From Eremophila alpestris peregrina (lineage: Eukaryota; Chordata; Aves; Passeriformes; Alaudidae): a stretch of DNA of 64,000 nucleotides. The notes below the pieces were generated by a model. It did no database searches, had not been told where the DNA came from, and worked only from the letters and a program-made list of their open reading frames with translations. Location: assembly GCA_009792885.1 (NCBI GenBank), contig WMCF01000006.1, forward strand, positions 1,364,001 through 1,428,000. Direction: 5' to 3'. Position numbers and translations under genes: made by a program. Shown here piece after piece: positions 13,191 through 25,700 of the stretch (the stretch's first letter is position 1; each line of letters opens with the position of its first letter).

Positions 13191-13610
13191 ACTCCCCTTT
13201 AGGTGGTGCAGGACCGAATGGCTCTTCAGCCCCTGAGCAGCACACCCTGCAGACCCCATCCATGGAACATGCCCTCCCCTTTGGATCCTTTGAGCTACTC
13301 CTTGTTTTCCTACATGGAAAGAGCTCTAGTCATAATTTCTGCTCTCAGACAGGAGAGATGTTTGTGTGGGGCTTGCAGCTGCTCAGTTGGGTGAAAGCAA
13401 CCCCAGTGAGGGAGTGGAACTGCCAGTATGGAGTAGGAGCTGCCGCAGGCTCCTCTGTTAAAACCAGCTGGTTCTGTTTGTCCTGCAGCCAAACTCTGTG
13501 CAGCACTGGCCTGAGGGTTGTGTTGGTCCTGCACATACTTGATGGTTCCTTCCGTGTGCAGTGGTGGAACAGTCAGGGCCACTGCACCACTCCCGAATGA
13601 TATTGGGTAA
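13191..13610. other. GC-richer island with overlapping open frames, unclassified
   Basis: Five overlapping open frames of 62 to 112 codons occur on both strands within about 450 bp, a sign of stop-poor sequence and not of a gene. The block is GC-richer than its surroundings and its edges are fairly sharp, which suggests an inserted repeat or LTR fragment. I do not recognise the family or any protein domain. At 13662-13685 a pyrimidine-rich run ends in CAG like a splice acceptor, without a convincing donor after it. Confidence 0.35.
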
Positions 13611-14305
13611 GTTACATTGTGAAATAGAGTATGCATGTATTGATACCTCTGAACTTCTAGAGACTTTTCTTTTTCTCTGTTTCAGGGACATTAGGAGAAA
13701 ACAAGTTCCCAATAGGAAGCCCCAGGGAAACTGCTTGAATTCCTTATTAAGTCCACAAGCAATTTGTTGGGTAAATAAACCTAAGTAAGCGTTCTTAAAT
13801 CATCTATTCAAATACAGGGTGATTTGTAAAGTTAAAGACTGCTCATAAATTGGTATTGCAGAGCTGGTAAAACACATCATATATCACCAATTCTGGTACA
13901 GCTCCTGTGACATGAATTTAATTATGCTACTTTACATTTCAAAAGCAAAAGAGAAAGAACAAGTCAGAGGGAGCAGCTAAAATGCAGGGGAAAAAATGTA
14001 CTTGGAGCTGCTTATTACATTTTCCTTTTTTTCCCCGGCTTTTAACATTGCAGCAACGTGAGCTCCTTCTTTGCCCTCCAACAGCAAAGTATCAGAAATG
14101 AAATTGTGATAATTCATGAAAAACTGTGTACAAACATATAATCTTGAGTTAATGGGATATTTAGTAAATAAGAAGTAGAATGCAAAAGTAGCAGTTCCAC
14201 GAACTTTTCCTATTTCCAAGTGTGGCTGAACTGTGAAGATACACTTCAATTTGTGAAGTAATTTCCATTAGCTGTTTCTTCTCTAATAAAAACACATACA
14301 GCTTT

Positions 14306-14351
<46 letters not shown>

Positions 14352-17300
14352 ATCAAAGTTTGTCCTGTGATGAGAACCTCTCACCAGACCTTCTAATACT
14401 GTGAGGTTCCCTCTAAATTGTATGCTATGAATTCTCAACAAAATTTGCATGGGCACAGGATGTTGTTCTTTAATGTATAGAAATAACTCATATCATGTTC
14501 TCTCTCTCCATTGTTTCACTCATGCAGAAGCAAGAGTTCAGTGCAGGGCATTAATGCTTTGTTATTTTCCGTACTACTCACTGCAAGTAAATGTCATCAA
14601 TTGGTGATATATTCTGCAAAGAGTTCTGTATTGTTCTGCATAAACCCAAAACCAAAAACATTGGTGAGTAGTCCAAATGTTTCTCTGCATTTGATGTGGA
14701 AAAAGTGAATGCTTTCTTTTTTTCTTCCCTTTATGCTCTATATAGTACATAAAGAAATAATTATTTTTCCTTTTCATTTCTGAGGTACTCTTAATATATT
14801 TGACAACTGACCAATAAAAAAGAATCTTTCTAAAAGCTCTATATACCAAAAATAGGACTGGATTGTTTTGGGTTTTTTTCTCCCATAGGAAATTGCTGTA
14901 TTGCAGTGATGCCACATTACAGTTTGAGAAAACATACCCAAATGAAACAATTGTGCATGCCTCATAGAGATTTTCCTGGGTAGAAGAGAGGAATAATAAA
15001 CCTTTCATAACTTATACTAATTATTTTGCTGAAGACTTTCTAGCAGGCACGAGGCTAAAATGTAGTTGAAAACAGAGTGGCACTACAATGAGTAGAAAAT
15101 GTTAAAACATGGTAGTCTTCTATGCTAATACTTGGATTTATGGGAAAAACAACAGATAACATTCAAGATATACAAATACAAAATAAATGAATAAAAAAAA
15201 CATAAGCTGAAAATATATTTAGACTTTAAATCTGTACAGTCTGAAAGTTTTGTTCAATTAGACTTGATCTGGATTTCTGTATTTATGTTGAGACAGCTTC
15301 AAATACCCATTAATCCAGCCAATTCCAATCATAATATTTAGAGGGCTTTAGTGCTAGCAGTGCAGAGATCTATCTCAACCAGCCTTAAGTATGTGAATGA
15401 TTATGTTTAAGTCTGTACTTGTCACCCTGGTTGCTTTTGAAGTCAGTGAAAACTAATAGATGCTTTCAGAGAATGTCTCGTGTGGTCTGTGGAGACCAGA
15501 GAGAAGTCACTTGCACTGTGGTGTCAATCACCCTCTGGAAGATTTGCTTCTTTCACTGGCCTACAGAAGGAACCTGCCAAGGCTAGTTGAGATTTAAACC
15601 TTGATGTCAAAATGAATGGATCTCTTTCCACATTACCTGTCACTACTTGAGCATGATGTTGATACTTTCTGTGTAGTTCACACTCTATTTAGAAACACAG
15701 CTTGACTTTTTAATAGATACAGAAGGGGAAGGAGATAATGACTCCCCTTAGTTTAACAAACTCGTGCTGACTAAAAAAATCAATTCCTTCATATTAAATT
15801 CTGGATTAGCAGTGCTGAAAAAGTTAAAGTCATGCAAAAAAGAAAAATCTGTGTATCCTATTAACTAATTGCAGAACAACATACAAATGGTCTTTTTCCC
15901 AGAACACCAGAAGTAACATAGGCAGAAGGAAAACTGTAATGCCTTTGAATGACCTTTGTGGTTATTAATGCTGTTTGTCACTCTGTCTTGAAATTTCCGA
16001 CACTTCAGCATTATCTAACACCTGTCACAGAAAATGATTTTATTTTAGCTGTTTTCAACCTTCTCATGTTTTTGTTTTCCTTGAATTTTAGAATGAAGTT
16101 GTCTGAAAAATTCTTAATTTTTTAAATTTATATGCAAAGATTTTCTCAAGTATTTTGTTTTAGAGGCTTTTAAGCAACTGTTTATTCTTCTGGAAGATTT
16201 TCAGCTTTCAAATCTACATTCCCATAGCAAAAATAAAATTTGAATTGAAGAGGCAGAGTCTGGTCTTTGAGATTTTTTTAAGCAAAACTGATTTCAACTA
16301 TTAATATTCTATTTAATAAATTTAATATTATTTCCTTGATGATATCCCTACATGATTGCATGTTACAGCCAAAATAGATAAATTTACTTAACACATTCCC
16401 TGTCTTCTATGTTTTGTTTGGATCTGAAGAAATTCTCATTTAATTTTGTTTTGAGGTGGTCTACTATTTTTTTTTATTGCTTGAATGTTAGTTGAACTTT
16501 TACTCCCAAGATCTTTTTTATTGCCCACAATTTCATCTTCTGCACACTTCCTGTGTAGCAATCAGTGCTGTGGTTGTGTCTAAGTAGCGTTTCTCTTAGA
16601 ATTATATCTGTGGTAATATCAGTCAGAAAAGATTTCTTTTATCATAAAATGTACTTTTCTTGACTTAGATATTTGATCATATTGCACATCTTCAGATAAT
16701 CTGAGGGACAGATTTACATTTCTTTCAAGTGTCTTTTCTTGAGACACCTGAATATTTTGGTGTGACTGTGTCAGAAGAATGCTTTTCTATCTGTCAGCCT
16801 GATGGTAGTCACAGTTTCATGAATAATCGACTATTTTTATTTCTGAAAAATGTTTGTCCCTTTATCTTTATCTATCTTGACAAAAGTCACCCATTGCTGG
16901 CCTTAATATTCTTGGATTTTTTTTTCAAAGTTTATAAGCAATAATTAAATTAACCTTTGATATTAACTTTGTGTCATCTCTTACTATATAACCTTATAAA
17001 ACTACTGTTTCCATGTAATGTCTTTAAAATCTGGCTCAGAGCAATTACCATTAATTGCCGTTTGGTCTATCAGCAATTTTTTTCTGCTTTAGAAGTCATA
17101 ATTAATGCTACTTGCTTTCAGTGCTAATCCTCTGGCCTCCTTGAATATTTTATGACTGTTTTTATTCTTAAATTGCTTTTTGTCTGCTCCTGGCCACTGA
17201 CGTGTACTTACTACAGCATTCAAATTCATCCAGTTCTTTTAGCAGCAGCCTTGTACCGTTGAAGTTACAGTTGCTGTTCTAAAAATTGACTTTCACAGTT

Positions 17301-17429
17301 TGTTACACCTTAATAAAGAGCTTTTTAGAGCCCTGGCATTCCACTCAGCAATGCTTGCCAAGAAGAGTACATTGCTTGCTATGAATTATTGTTAGGGAGT
17401 ACCTTGTTACATTTCTGTTGCTTCCTTTA

Positions 17430-17431
<2 letters not shown>
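13611..17431. other. AT-rich DNA, no gene; contains one microsatellite
   Basis: Apart from the CTAT microsatellite at 14307-14351 I see no recognisable element. The 144-codon minus-strand open frame at 14574-15008 is rich in Phe, Tyr, Lys and Asn, as random AT-rich DNA would be, and has no domain. Confidence 0.55.
14307..14351. repeat. (CTAT)n tetranucleotide microsatellite
   Basis: Eleven uninterrupted CTAT units are seen from 14307 to 14350, with one extra C. Uninterrupted tetranucleotide arrays of this length are usually variable in copy number between individuals, so the length is specific to this assembly. Confidence 0.95.

Positions 17432-17471
<40 letters not shown>
17432..17471. repeat. 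40-nt poly-T run
   Basis: An uninterrupted run of 40 T residues lies immediately next to the CR1 fragment that follows. On the minus strand it would read as a poly-A placed at the downstream end of that CR1, although CR1 elements normally end in short octamer repeats and not in poly-A. Length in the assembly may be inexact. Confidence 0.9.
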
Positions 17472-18190
17472 CTTCATATGGGCTGTAGTGCAACTCTGCT
17501 TGGAAGATCCCCATCCTTGACCCGCTGTCCATGTTGCTTCTGATGCCCAGGATATGGCTGGCTTTGTGGGCTGTCACCTTGAGTTCAACTGGAGGATAGC
17601 ACTTGCTCTTCCCTCATCCACAAATGCTGTAACCCCATTCTAAAAGGACAACAGATTTGTCAGACACAATATGCCCACAGAGAAGTCATGTTGGCTGTCA
17701 CCAAACCACCTTATTTTCCATGTGTCTTTGAATAGTTTCCAGGAAGATCCACCCCGTGACCTTGCTGGGAACCATGGCGAGACTGACTCTCCTGTAATTC
17801 TCTGGGTCTTTTGGCTTTTTTTTTTTTCCCTTTTCAAAAATGGAGTTATATTTCCCCTTTTCCAGTCAGTGGGAACTTCACTAAAGTGCCCTGACTTCTC
17901 AAACGTGATTGAAAGTGGCTTGGACACTTTCTCTGCCAGTTACCTCAAGACCCGCAGATGCACCTCATCATGCACCATGGACTTGTGCACCCTCAGATTT
18001 CTTGGATGATCTCAGCCCTGGTCATCTCCTACAGCAGGTGATTCTTGGCTCTCCCAGTGCCTGCCTTTGCCTTCTACAACCTGGGCAGTGTTGCTGGAAC
18101 ACTTGCTGGTGGAGACTAGGGCAAAAAATCAAACCTCAGCCTTCTCCATGTCCTTGGTAACCAGGGCTCACATTTTCCCTTTGATTTCAA
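17472..18190 (-). mobile_element. CR1 LINE fragment with dead reverse transcriptase segment
   Basis: CR1 is the dominant non-LTR retrotransposon of birds; its second open frame encodes an endonuclease and reverse transcriptase. Read on the minus strand, this copy shows a recognisable part of the RT N-terminal half: a PTDWKRGNITP-type motif at about 17845-17875, then a segment like NYRxVSL, then GDSQHxF and CLTNL motifs at about 17660-17700. The RT matches fall in different frames, which implies at least two frameshifts, so the copy is inactive. A 95-codon open frame (17640-17927) joins pieces of these frames by chance. The low-coordinate part (about 17472-17580) matches CR1 less clearly and an internal deletion separates it from the RT part. 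Open frames on the plus strand here are antisense artefacts. Confidence 0.88.
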
Positions 18191-21100
18191 CATATATGGT
18201 ATATAAGATTTTGTTATGTATGCTGAATATAGAAGATCACATTTTGTGCAACTTTAAAATCCCGCTTTGCCAGCTGGATCTGTATGCTAAACATAGTAAC
18301 CTGAAACAGACCTCTCTTTAACAATGGGCTAATTGGATTTCTAGAATGATATGCATCTGCCTGCAAGCTCATGTGTCTGTCACCTGATCCAACACAAAGC
18401 TCACACTCCTTCCAGTAACAATCCTGCTTCTTTAATTCCTCACGTGGCATTGGGAACCTCAAATAATCAGGTCTTGATTAGAGCTGCAGGAAAAAGGGGC
18501 CTAGAATGGAAGTGTGCATCTTTAATTAATTGATTTTCTTTGATTTACCAGTTTGTTATAATATCTGAAGGGGAGCAAAATCATACCCTGACAGTTTGAG
18601 AATAATGTAAAATGTCACTTCAATAAAGACTTTTTCCTCTTGGCCACCAGCATTTTAGAAACCCCAATTTACAAGTATTTTCTATTTTGCTTGTTCCTGT
18701 TTCAAACAACCCAAGTGGTGAAAGAGAAATGAAAATGTCAGCTTTTTACAAGACTGAGTCCTTATGAGATACACACGTTTATATTTTGTGGTGCTAAAAT
18801 GTTCATACTAGCTAGGTAGTTTTATTGCTCTGTTCTTGCAGACAAATGAATCAATAAGGAGAGCACTTATAAAAGCCCTTCAAAGTAAATAAGATCATAA
18901 AATGGTGTATGGCTAGTTTTGGTATTTTATTTATTTAATTTTAAACTTTTAATGTTTCTGTTAGTTTAAGTTATTTTGAAAAATACCCATTGCACTCATT
19001 TTCCTGTTTGTTATTTTAGGTTAATGATGTGATTGTGTGGAGAATGGAAATAAGCATTACCTATTTAACAATTTTAAAGGAAGAAATATGACTCAAAAAG
19101 ACTAAGCATGTGGCATTTGCAGTTGAACACAAACAAAAAGAGATAAAAGTAGAGAAAATTTTAGGGAAGGGAGCACTCCATCTATTTTAAAATAAATTAA
19201 TCCTTTCCAAAAAACTTTGCTATCTGCAGCAATTAGATGGGTTAATCACTTCTGATCTAGGGGCATCTACTGACATGATGAATTTAACTGTGTGCTAGCA
19301 GTGCTAGAAAAGACACCATGAATAAGTACATACATTCTGAGTGGTGTTGGCTTAGGTTGTTTACCATTTTAATCCGTTTGTGTTTTGTTATCCTATTTTG
19401 AATAATATTAAATACTCTAGTTACTTGCTGAAGTAGCTGGCTGAACTTTAAGGAATCTAACATATGCAGTGTCTAATGTGTATAACTGTCTTGAAGACTC
19501 AATTTTCTAGAGAATTATCTGGAGATGTAAAAGTGGATTGTATTTAAATTTGGAAAGAATAATGATATGTGTGCTTTCCAAACAAATGTTCTTGCTTAGG
19601 AAAAGGTAGTACAGTGAGGAGTGAGAAACCATGACCTGATGTGTTGCAATTGTGCTGCTTCTGGGTAGGCTTCGTAAATCTACCGGTGCTGGAAGAGTGT
19701 TGGAAAGATTCTCTGTACCAGGTCTTTTGTTTCTAATTGATTCACACTGGATGTCAAGAAGACAAGTCTGAGGTTACAGTACCAGTCCCCATGACAAGAC
19801 AAATTAGAAGGACAGCTCTCATCAGAGATCTTTGAAGAGATACAAGGTCCTCATCAGGGACACAGCTTGAAAGTTTTGTTTACAGGATTTGAAAGCTTTG
19901 CTTAAGTACTGAACTGACCCGGATCCTTTCCTCTGTTCAGCAGACTCTGATACCATTGAAGAAAAAAATTTTAACAACTAAATTCCCAAGACATAGGGCA
20001 GTAGTCTCCAATAATCAGGTTTCTTGAATGGAATTCTAATTACCACTAACAAAATTATAGATTTTGTTTACATAATTGGTTTTTTAAGAGAAAAATATTA
20101 ATTGTAGGTGAAATAGGAATAATTCATGCAAAATTCCCAACAAACTAGTACTTGTAATTAAAGAACTACTAACTACTGCCAACAACTGAGCAACAAGCCT
20201 CTTTGATCTGCAGAAAATAAGCCTTGAAATCTTTTTCCTTTCAAAAATGTCTTCTTCCTGAAAGACAGATAAGCCTTAGATATGTCTGAGCATAACCTAC
20301 AGACAGAATGAGTTCCTAAAACTTCTCTTGCTATGAATATGCTGGCTGCTGTATGGTTGAAGAAACAGTTCTATCACATTTAACATCATAATATTCAGAG
20401 ACGAGACTGAGGATCGTCAATATTACTAAGGTTTGATTTGGTCCTGATTAACGTAAATATCCTGAGATGGAATAAATCAGCAAATTCATTGTTCAGTATC
20501 TGATCTTCCTCCTTTAAATTTTGCCATTATGCTATGACCTAATTATTTTGTGTCCTAGTGGATGGAATGATTTCATGGTAGCTTGCCTGGACCTAATATT
20601 ATTCATACCATAGTCCAGATTCAGTCTGTTATTTTGATTAAGTTAGCAAAATCTGTAAAGAGCAAATCATTGTTCTCAATCTGCAGTCATGTTCCATTAA
20701 AGGTTAAGGGAATCAGAACCCATGCAAAGATTACTACCAAGATATTTACTCTCATAATGAAAATACCTGCAGTGCACAGAGGCACAACAATGCAGAAATA
20801 GAACTGACCTTTTTATTAACATTGTCAAGGGTAATGTTTCAAAATACTCACAGCAGGAACCTAAAAGATCATGATTGCATTATAGGGGAATTTAAATATT
20901 ATAGTCCAATTCCCTACAACATGAAGATAGTCTTTATGGAATGAGTCTATGGAATGAATCTATAGAATGAATAATTTTCTTTTTTCCCTTTTTAAACTCT
21001 CTCTACCCTTTTCTTTAGCAGCTTCTGAACTCTAAAAATTAATTTATCCTTTGCAGAAAATATTTATTTCCTGCCTTTCCAATACTAAGCAGAATGAGCA

Positions 21101-22838
21101 GTTTACCCCAGTCAGGCTTGGTTAACATTATTTTCCTTTGTTTGATTATATAACAATCACTTTTTTTCCAAATATTACAGTTTTCAAACATCCTTTAAAC
21201 TGTGATTTAGATATTCCTTCAGGGTCAGTTCTAATAGTATAAATGTGAGATTAGCTAAATACCTTTGCCACATACTTTAGATTTATGTGTTCCAGGAAGA
21301 ATGCCAGTGTGTGCCAGACCTGTTTGCAAGCATGTGTTTCCTTGTATTTGAAGTAAATGTGCTTTTTTCCTGGCTTATAAACAATTGCTACAAAAAAATC
21401 TGAATATATTCACTATTCTAAGATTATATAGACTTGTAACTATAGACCTGCTTCTTGCTTGTTGCATGTATAGAATGATTAATAAACATCCATGAAGAAA
21501 CTATAAAAGTCAAACTGACTTCTTTGTGGGTAGGACTGGTCTTATGAACTTCTTTCCTCTAATAGGAAAGGAGAGTAGTAATAGTTAGAGAGACAATATT
21601 CTCAGAAAAGTTGCTAACTGTTTCCACCAGCTTTACATCCCTCCATTTTTTTTAAACTTACTTAAATTGGATCAAAACTGGTATTCATTTAAAAATTTTA
21701 ATCAGGGATTTGATTAGCAAATGGGTTGTGTTTCTAAGTGGTTGGTTTTTGGTTTTTTTATCCCAGAAAAGGAAAGACTACACATGATGCAGAGTTTTCT
21801 GGAGAACAGATGTGGGCCCTAGAGAGGTAATCCAGGGAAAAAAAAGTAGATGGAAACAGTTGCCTCAAGATCCTGCCTGTTGAGGTGCAACTCAGCTCTT
21901 CTGCCCCTAAATCTGGTCTCTACTGTTTTGGAAGAGCATTCTGAGATGGGGCTGAATTTATACTATGGATAAATGGTACTTGTGATTTTGTTTGGGCTTG
22001 AGAACTGAGACCTCTTGTGAGTAATAACTGATTGCACCTGGATGTGTGAGTGCATGGCCTCGTCATTATCATTTTAGTGAACTGTGTGCTACCTAGTTAT
22101 GAAGGTGAGGGTGATTTATTTCAAAATGATTGCTGAAAATATTTTATAGATAAACACAATCCATCTTGTGCCCTTCAAAAAAATTCTCCACCCCCTCTCA
22201 ATTAGCATTTCAAGTAGTTTTTGAAGCATAGCACTTCTCTCTCTATATATATAAAATCCATGTTTTAATAATATTGTGTTTATCAATGCTGTAAATCTTC
22301 TGATTTTTTTTTTGTTTTTTTAACAGCATAGCGTGTACTAAGTCAAATACTTTTTAAATGTCTGCTATTTTCTATAAAACCACATTTATGAATCACCCTT
22401 GTAATCACACCTATGGATGAAATCAGTTTTGCTTTGTGAGTTCTTTCTTCCAAGAAATCTTGCTGATTTCCATTAGAGACATCTTTGTTCTTCAGTGACC
22501 TCTAAATCTGACTTCCATCCAGTTGCTAGGCTTGGAAGAAGATCTTGTCTTTTGCTATTTAGGTTATCCATTTCACCTTCTTCAATTAGCAGTTTCTTTA
22601 TTAACATCAGAAATTTTTATTTTTAAACATGCCAAAAATTAATTGGTTTAATAAAACACAGTGTTTTCAGTATTTTCCATACATCTCCTTGAACAACTCT
22701 GATGGATATTAAGAAAAATAACAAAAACCAGCTGATTAAAAATTGATTATTCCTAATATGTGTTTAACAATATTATTGGGTTAAATCTGAATCTTCTTTT
22801 TATGTTATTATTTACTAATTTATTATCTTCATGAAGAC
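18191..22838. other. AT-rich DNA, no gene recognised
   Basis: No coding region, RNA gene or confident interspersed repeat was seen. A three-copy 13-bp tandem repeat lies at 20933-20971. Short simple sequence (CT then TA dinucleotides) lies near 22238-22256. I consider the rest unique intergenic or intronic DNA. Confidence 0.6.
20933..20971. repeat. 13-bp tandem repeat, three copies
   Basis: Three adjacent 13-bp units (20933-20945, 20946-20958, 20959-20971) follow the pattern TCTATGGAATGAA with one or two substitutions each. It is a short local duplication with no evident function. Confidence 0.8.
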
Positions 22839-23551
22839 TCATACAGTGGTTTGGGTTGAAATGGACATTTAAAAATCATCTAGTTCCAACCCTTTCCCAC
22901 CATGGACGAGGACATTTTTCACTAAATGAGAATGTTCAGAGCCTCATCCAACTTGGCCTTTAACAATCTCCTTCCAGCTCTCTTGTAGTCCCTTTAGGTA
23001 CTGTAGTAAGTAAGGCCACAGTAATGTCTCCTTGGAGACTTCTCCAGGCTGACAAAAAACAACTCTCTGAGCCTTTCTTCATAGGAGAGGTGCTCCAGCT
23101 CCCTGATCATCTTCGTGTCCCTTCTCTGTACACTCTCCAGTAGGTCCATGCCCTTCTTGTATTGGGGGGCCAAGAGCAGCTCTCAGATGGGGTCTTATGA
23201 GGGCAGACTAGCAGAGCAGAATCACCTCCCCACTGGTCACACCTCTTTTGGTGCAGCCCAGGATGTGGTTGGTTGAATTTTTTTTTACTGTAGGAGCAGA
23301 TTGCTGTCTTATGTCCATTTTTTCATCCACCAAAAGCCTTCAGTTCTTCTCTGCAGGGCTGCTCTCAATCTGTTCATTCCCCAGACTGTGTTGATATTGG
23401 AGATTGCCCCACCCATGGGCAGGACCCTGAAGCCTTGCTGCACTTCACGAGTTCACACAGGCCCACCTCTCAAGTCTGTCAAGACCCCTCTGGATGGCAT
23501 CCCTTCCCTCCAGTGTCCATCACACAAACTTGCTGAGAGTGCAGTCAAATG
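22839..23551 (-). mobile_element. CR1 LINE 3' fragment
   Basis: The text at the low-coordinate end (GGTTTGGGTTGAAATGGAC, then words like TCTAGTTCCAACCC) is the reverse complement of the CR1 3' untranslated tail. Further along come segments typical of the RT 3' part in antisense, such as CTCCAGGCTGA, GAGGTGCTCCAGCTCCCTGA and GATGGCATCCCTTCCCTCCA. The element therefore runs from higher to lower coordinates and has lost its 5' part, as is usual for CR1. The octamer tail at 22839-22845 has decayed, which suggests an old copy. The 90-codon plus-strand open frame at 23301-23573 is antisense to the element and not a gene. Confidence 0.95.
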
Positions 23552-24749
23552 TGATAATGGATATATTCTATAATTAGATTTTCACATTTTAAAACTACTT
23601 TAAAATTTTTCTTTTCTCACAAACCATACTTTATGTTTCTTTTTCCTTAATATGTTTTAATTTGCTGCCGTTGATGTTTTCATAGTTGGATGACTTTGTG
23701 AAGTGTATTCAGAAAAACAGTAGTTATCTAACTATTTTTCTCAAAGCATTATGGACTGTTATTTTAAACCTGTTCAGTAAATGTTTTAACTTCTTGAGTT
23801 TAATCCATTTATCAGGCATATTACAATGGCCAACACTCTTTCCTTATCAGACTTTATGCAAATCAAGTCCAAAGTATAAAATTAAAGTTGCATGAAACCT
23901 TGATTTTATTTCTGATTAATCACTCAAGCTGATTGCAATTCTGTTGTTATATAAAGGCCTGCCATTTTCCAGGCTAGAGTAAAAATGTGATTTTCGAATC
24001 TATAAATTCAAGTCTGAATGAATGGTACTCTTCATCAGGAAGTAAATACCAGTGAAGTGTAAATGTTCATTATGTGGTTTGATTTTAGTAGCTTAAAAAC
24101 ATGCCATTTTCTCTTCTCCCTTTAGACTGAATGATTTTCACCAGCATTGAGTGATGGCATTATTCAGCAGGCTAAATGTAACATCAAATTGTTAGGGAAA
24201 TACAAACCACCCTTAAAACGCTAGAATAAAAAGCCAAGTTTTATCTTGGATTTACTTTTACCTCATCTGAATGATTGTATTTTACTTTATAATGAGCTTT
24301 ATTCTGCTCCTATTTTTCAAATGAATAGTAGAATATCATAAAGTGGCTGTTATCACAATAAAAACGCAAACTTGAGAGTGTGATAAGAGATGTATGGTAA
24401 TTATTTTGCTACAGTAACAGAAGCTTGAATTTTAGGAGTCCTTATTTTTCAAGGGTTTTAGGTGATACCATGATTTAGTGGCAAGTTTTGGTTAAATAGC
24501 TTCATTGATCTAATAAATATGAATTAAGACCTGTACCAAGTTGACATCTTTTACACTTAGCTGACATTTTGTGTTCAGGGATGAAAGATGGAAATTTTAA
24601 GTCTCCATAGATGAATGGCAGAAAAAGAGAATTAGAAACTGTAGTATTTTTTTTTTTACTTTGCTGTTAATCTGACAAGTAACACCTCCTGACAACTTCC
24701 TCAAGGATGTACTTGAAGCAAGGAAAGTTTAGCTTATATCAGGTGCTGT

Positions 24750-24753
<4 letters not shown>
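23552..24753. other. AT-rich DNA, no gene recognised
   Basis: No repeat or coding match was seen. The part from about 23900 to 24240 is unique-looking and contains a pyrimidine-rich run ending in TTTAG at 24110-24125 that resembles a splice acceptor, without a matching donor or domain. Confidence 0.55.

Positions 24754-24809
<56 letters not shown>
24754..24809. repeat. 56-nt poly-A run
   Basis: Fifty-six uninterrupted A residues form the longest homopolymer of the window. The preceding sequence does not resemble a gene, SINE or CR1 that I know, so I cannot call it the tail of a processed pseudogene, although that is a possible origin. Homopolymers of this length are often mis-sized in assemblies. 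Confidence 0.92.
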
Positions 24810-24811
<2 letters not shown>

Positions 24812-25190
24812 CCAAATCCCTTTTAGCTTTATAACCACACTTTATTGCATGTAAAGGAAACAAACCAATTTTAATTGCATTAATTAGCATGTCTTTATTC
24901 ATATGTCAAATGGATTGCCACATTTATCACTTCATTAAAAGGATGAGATTCCATAAAACAGAAAGGGAACCTCAATGATTGATTCAGACACAGGCTTCTG
25001 CTAGATGCAAGATTTTACAGCGTTGGCTTAAATCTATCTCTGGTAGCTGAGGGGTATATCCAGTCAACATTGTTGAGCCTTTACTGAGGTACAAGAAAAT
25101 TTAGATACATTCCTCAGTTTTCCTGATGTCCTGGGAATCACTGCAGAAGGTATTTATAATGGAAAACCTTTGGAAAGAATGGGATTGCTT
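24810..25190. other. AT-rich DNA, nothing recognised
   Basis: The sequence between the poly-A run and the following GC-richer island shows no repeat, RNA gene or coding match by eye. Confidence 0.5.
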
Positions 25191-25700
25191 TTTTACAAAC
25201 TACAAAGTGATGATGCAGTGTGTCCTCAGAGAGCACAGCTGCGTTTTGGGAGGGGCCTTAGCCTGGTGATGGGAGCAGCCCAGTGCCCTGCACAGACCTC
25301 AGTCCTGTACCACGGGCAGTCTGTCTGCAGCCCTATTTGCTTCTGGGAGCTTGGTCAAATGTCACAGCCTTGTCTTTCTGCCCAGCAGCCCAGTCTGATG
25401 CTTTATATGATTGGATTTTTCAGATGAACCCCAGACCACATTTACTCTTGATCGTGTCTGAAGCGCACTGCATTGGTGAAGAAACCTCTTATCATCACTA
25501 TATGGCCCTGCTCAGGTCCTATGGGTCTGTGTGCTGCTCAGTGAGAGAACAGCCCTGACCCTTTGCTCTCCTTCTGGGACCAACCCTGCAATTGCTTCTC
25601 GTGCCACCACCATCAACCCAATCCCTGTCTGAGGGACTGACATCTGACACCATGGCACAGCGCTTATGCCAGTCAGCACTTTTAACAGAGCTCTGGTAGT
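25191..25700. other. GC-richer island, possible LTR or repeat fragment
   Basis: This block is GC-richer than both flanks and contains overlapping open frames of 73 to 91 codons on both strands. There is no domain. A TATA-like word (TTTATATGATT, about 25401-25411) in the middle and the CCCTGACC-type words after it would fit an LTR layout, but I could not find TG...CA ends or a target-site duplication. Treat as an unclassified repeat candidate. Confidence 0.35.

Noticed and set aside
13640..13700. Splice-acceptor-like run ending in CAG at about 13685
   Set aside because: No convincing donor or conserved frame follows; such runs are common by chance.
14574..15008. 144-codon minus-strand open frame
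   Set aside because: Composition is dominated by Phe, Tyr, Lys and Asn as in random AT-rich DNA, with another overlapping frame on the same strand and no domain.
17671..18160. Plus-strand open frames of 83 and 112 codons
   Set aside because: They are antisense to the reverse transcriptase part of a minus-strand CR1.
23301..23573. 90-codon plus-strand open frame
   Set aside because: It is antisense to a minus-strand CR1 fragment.
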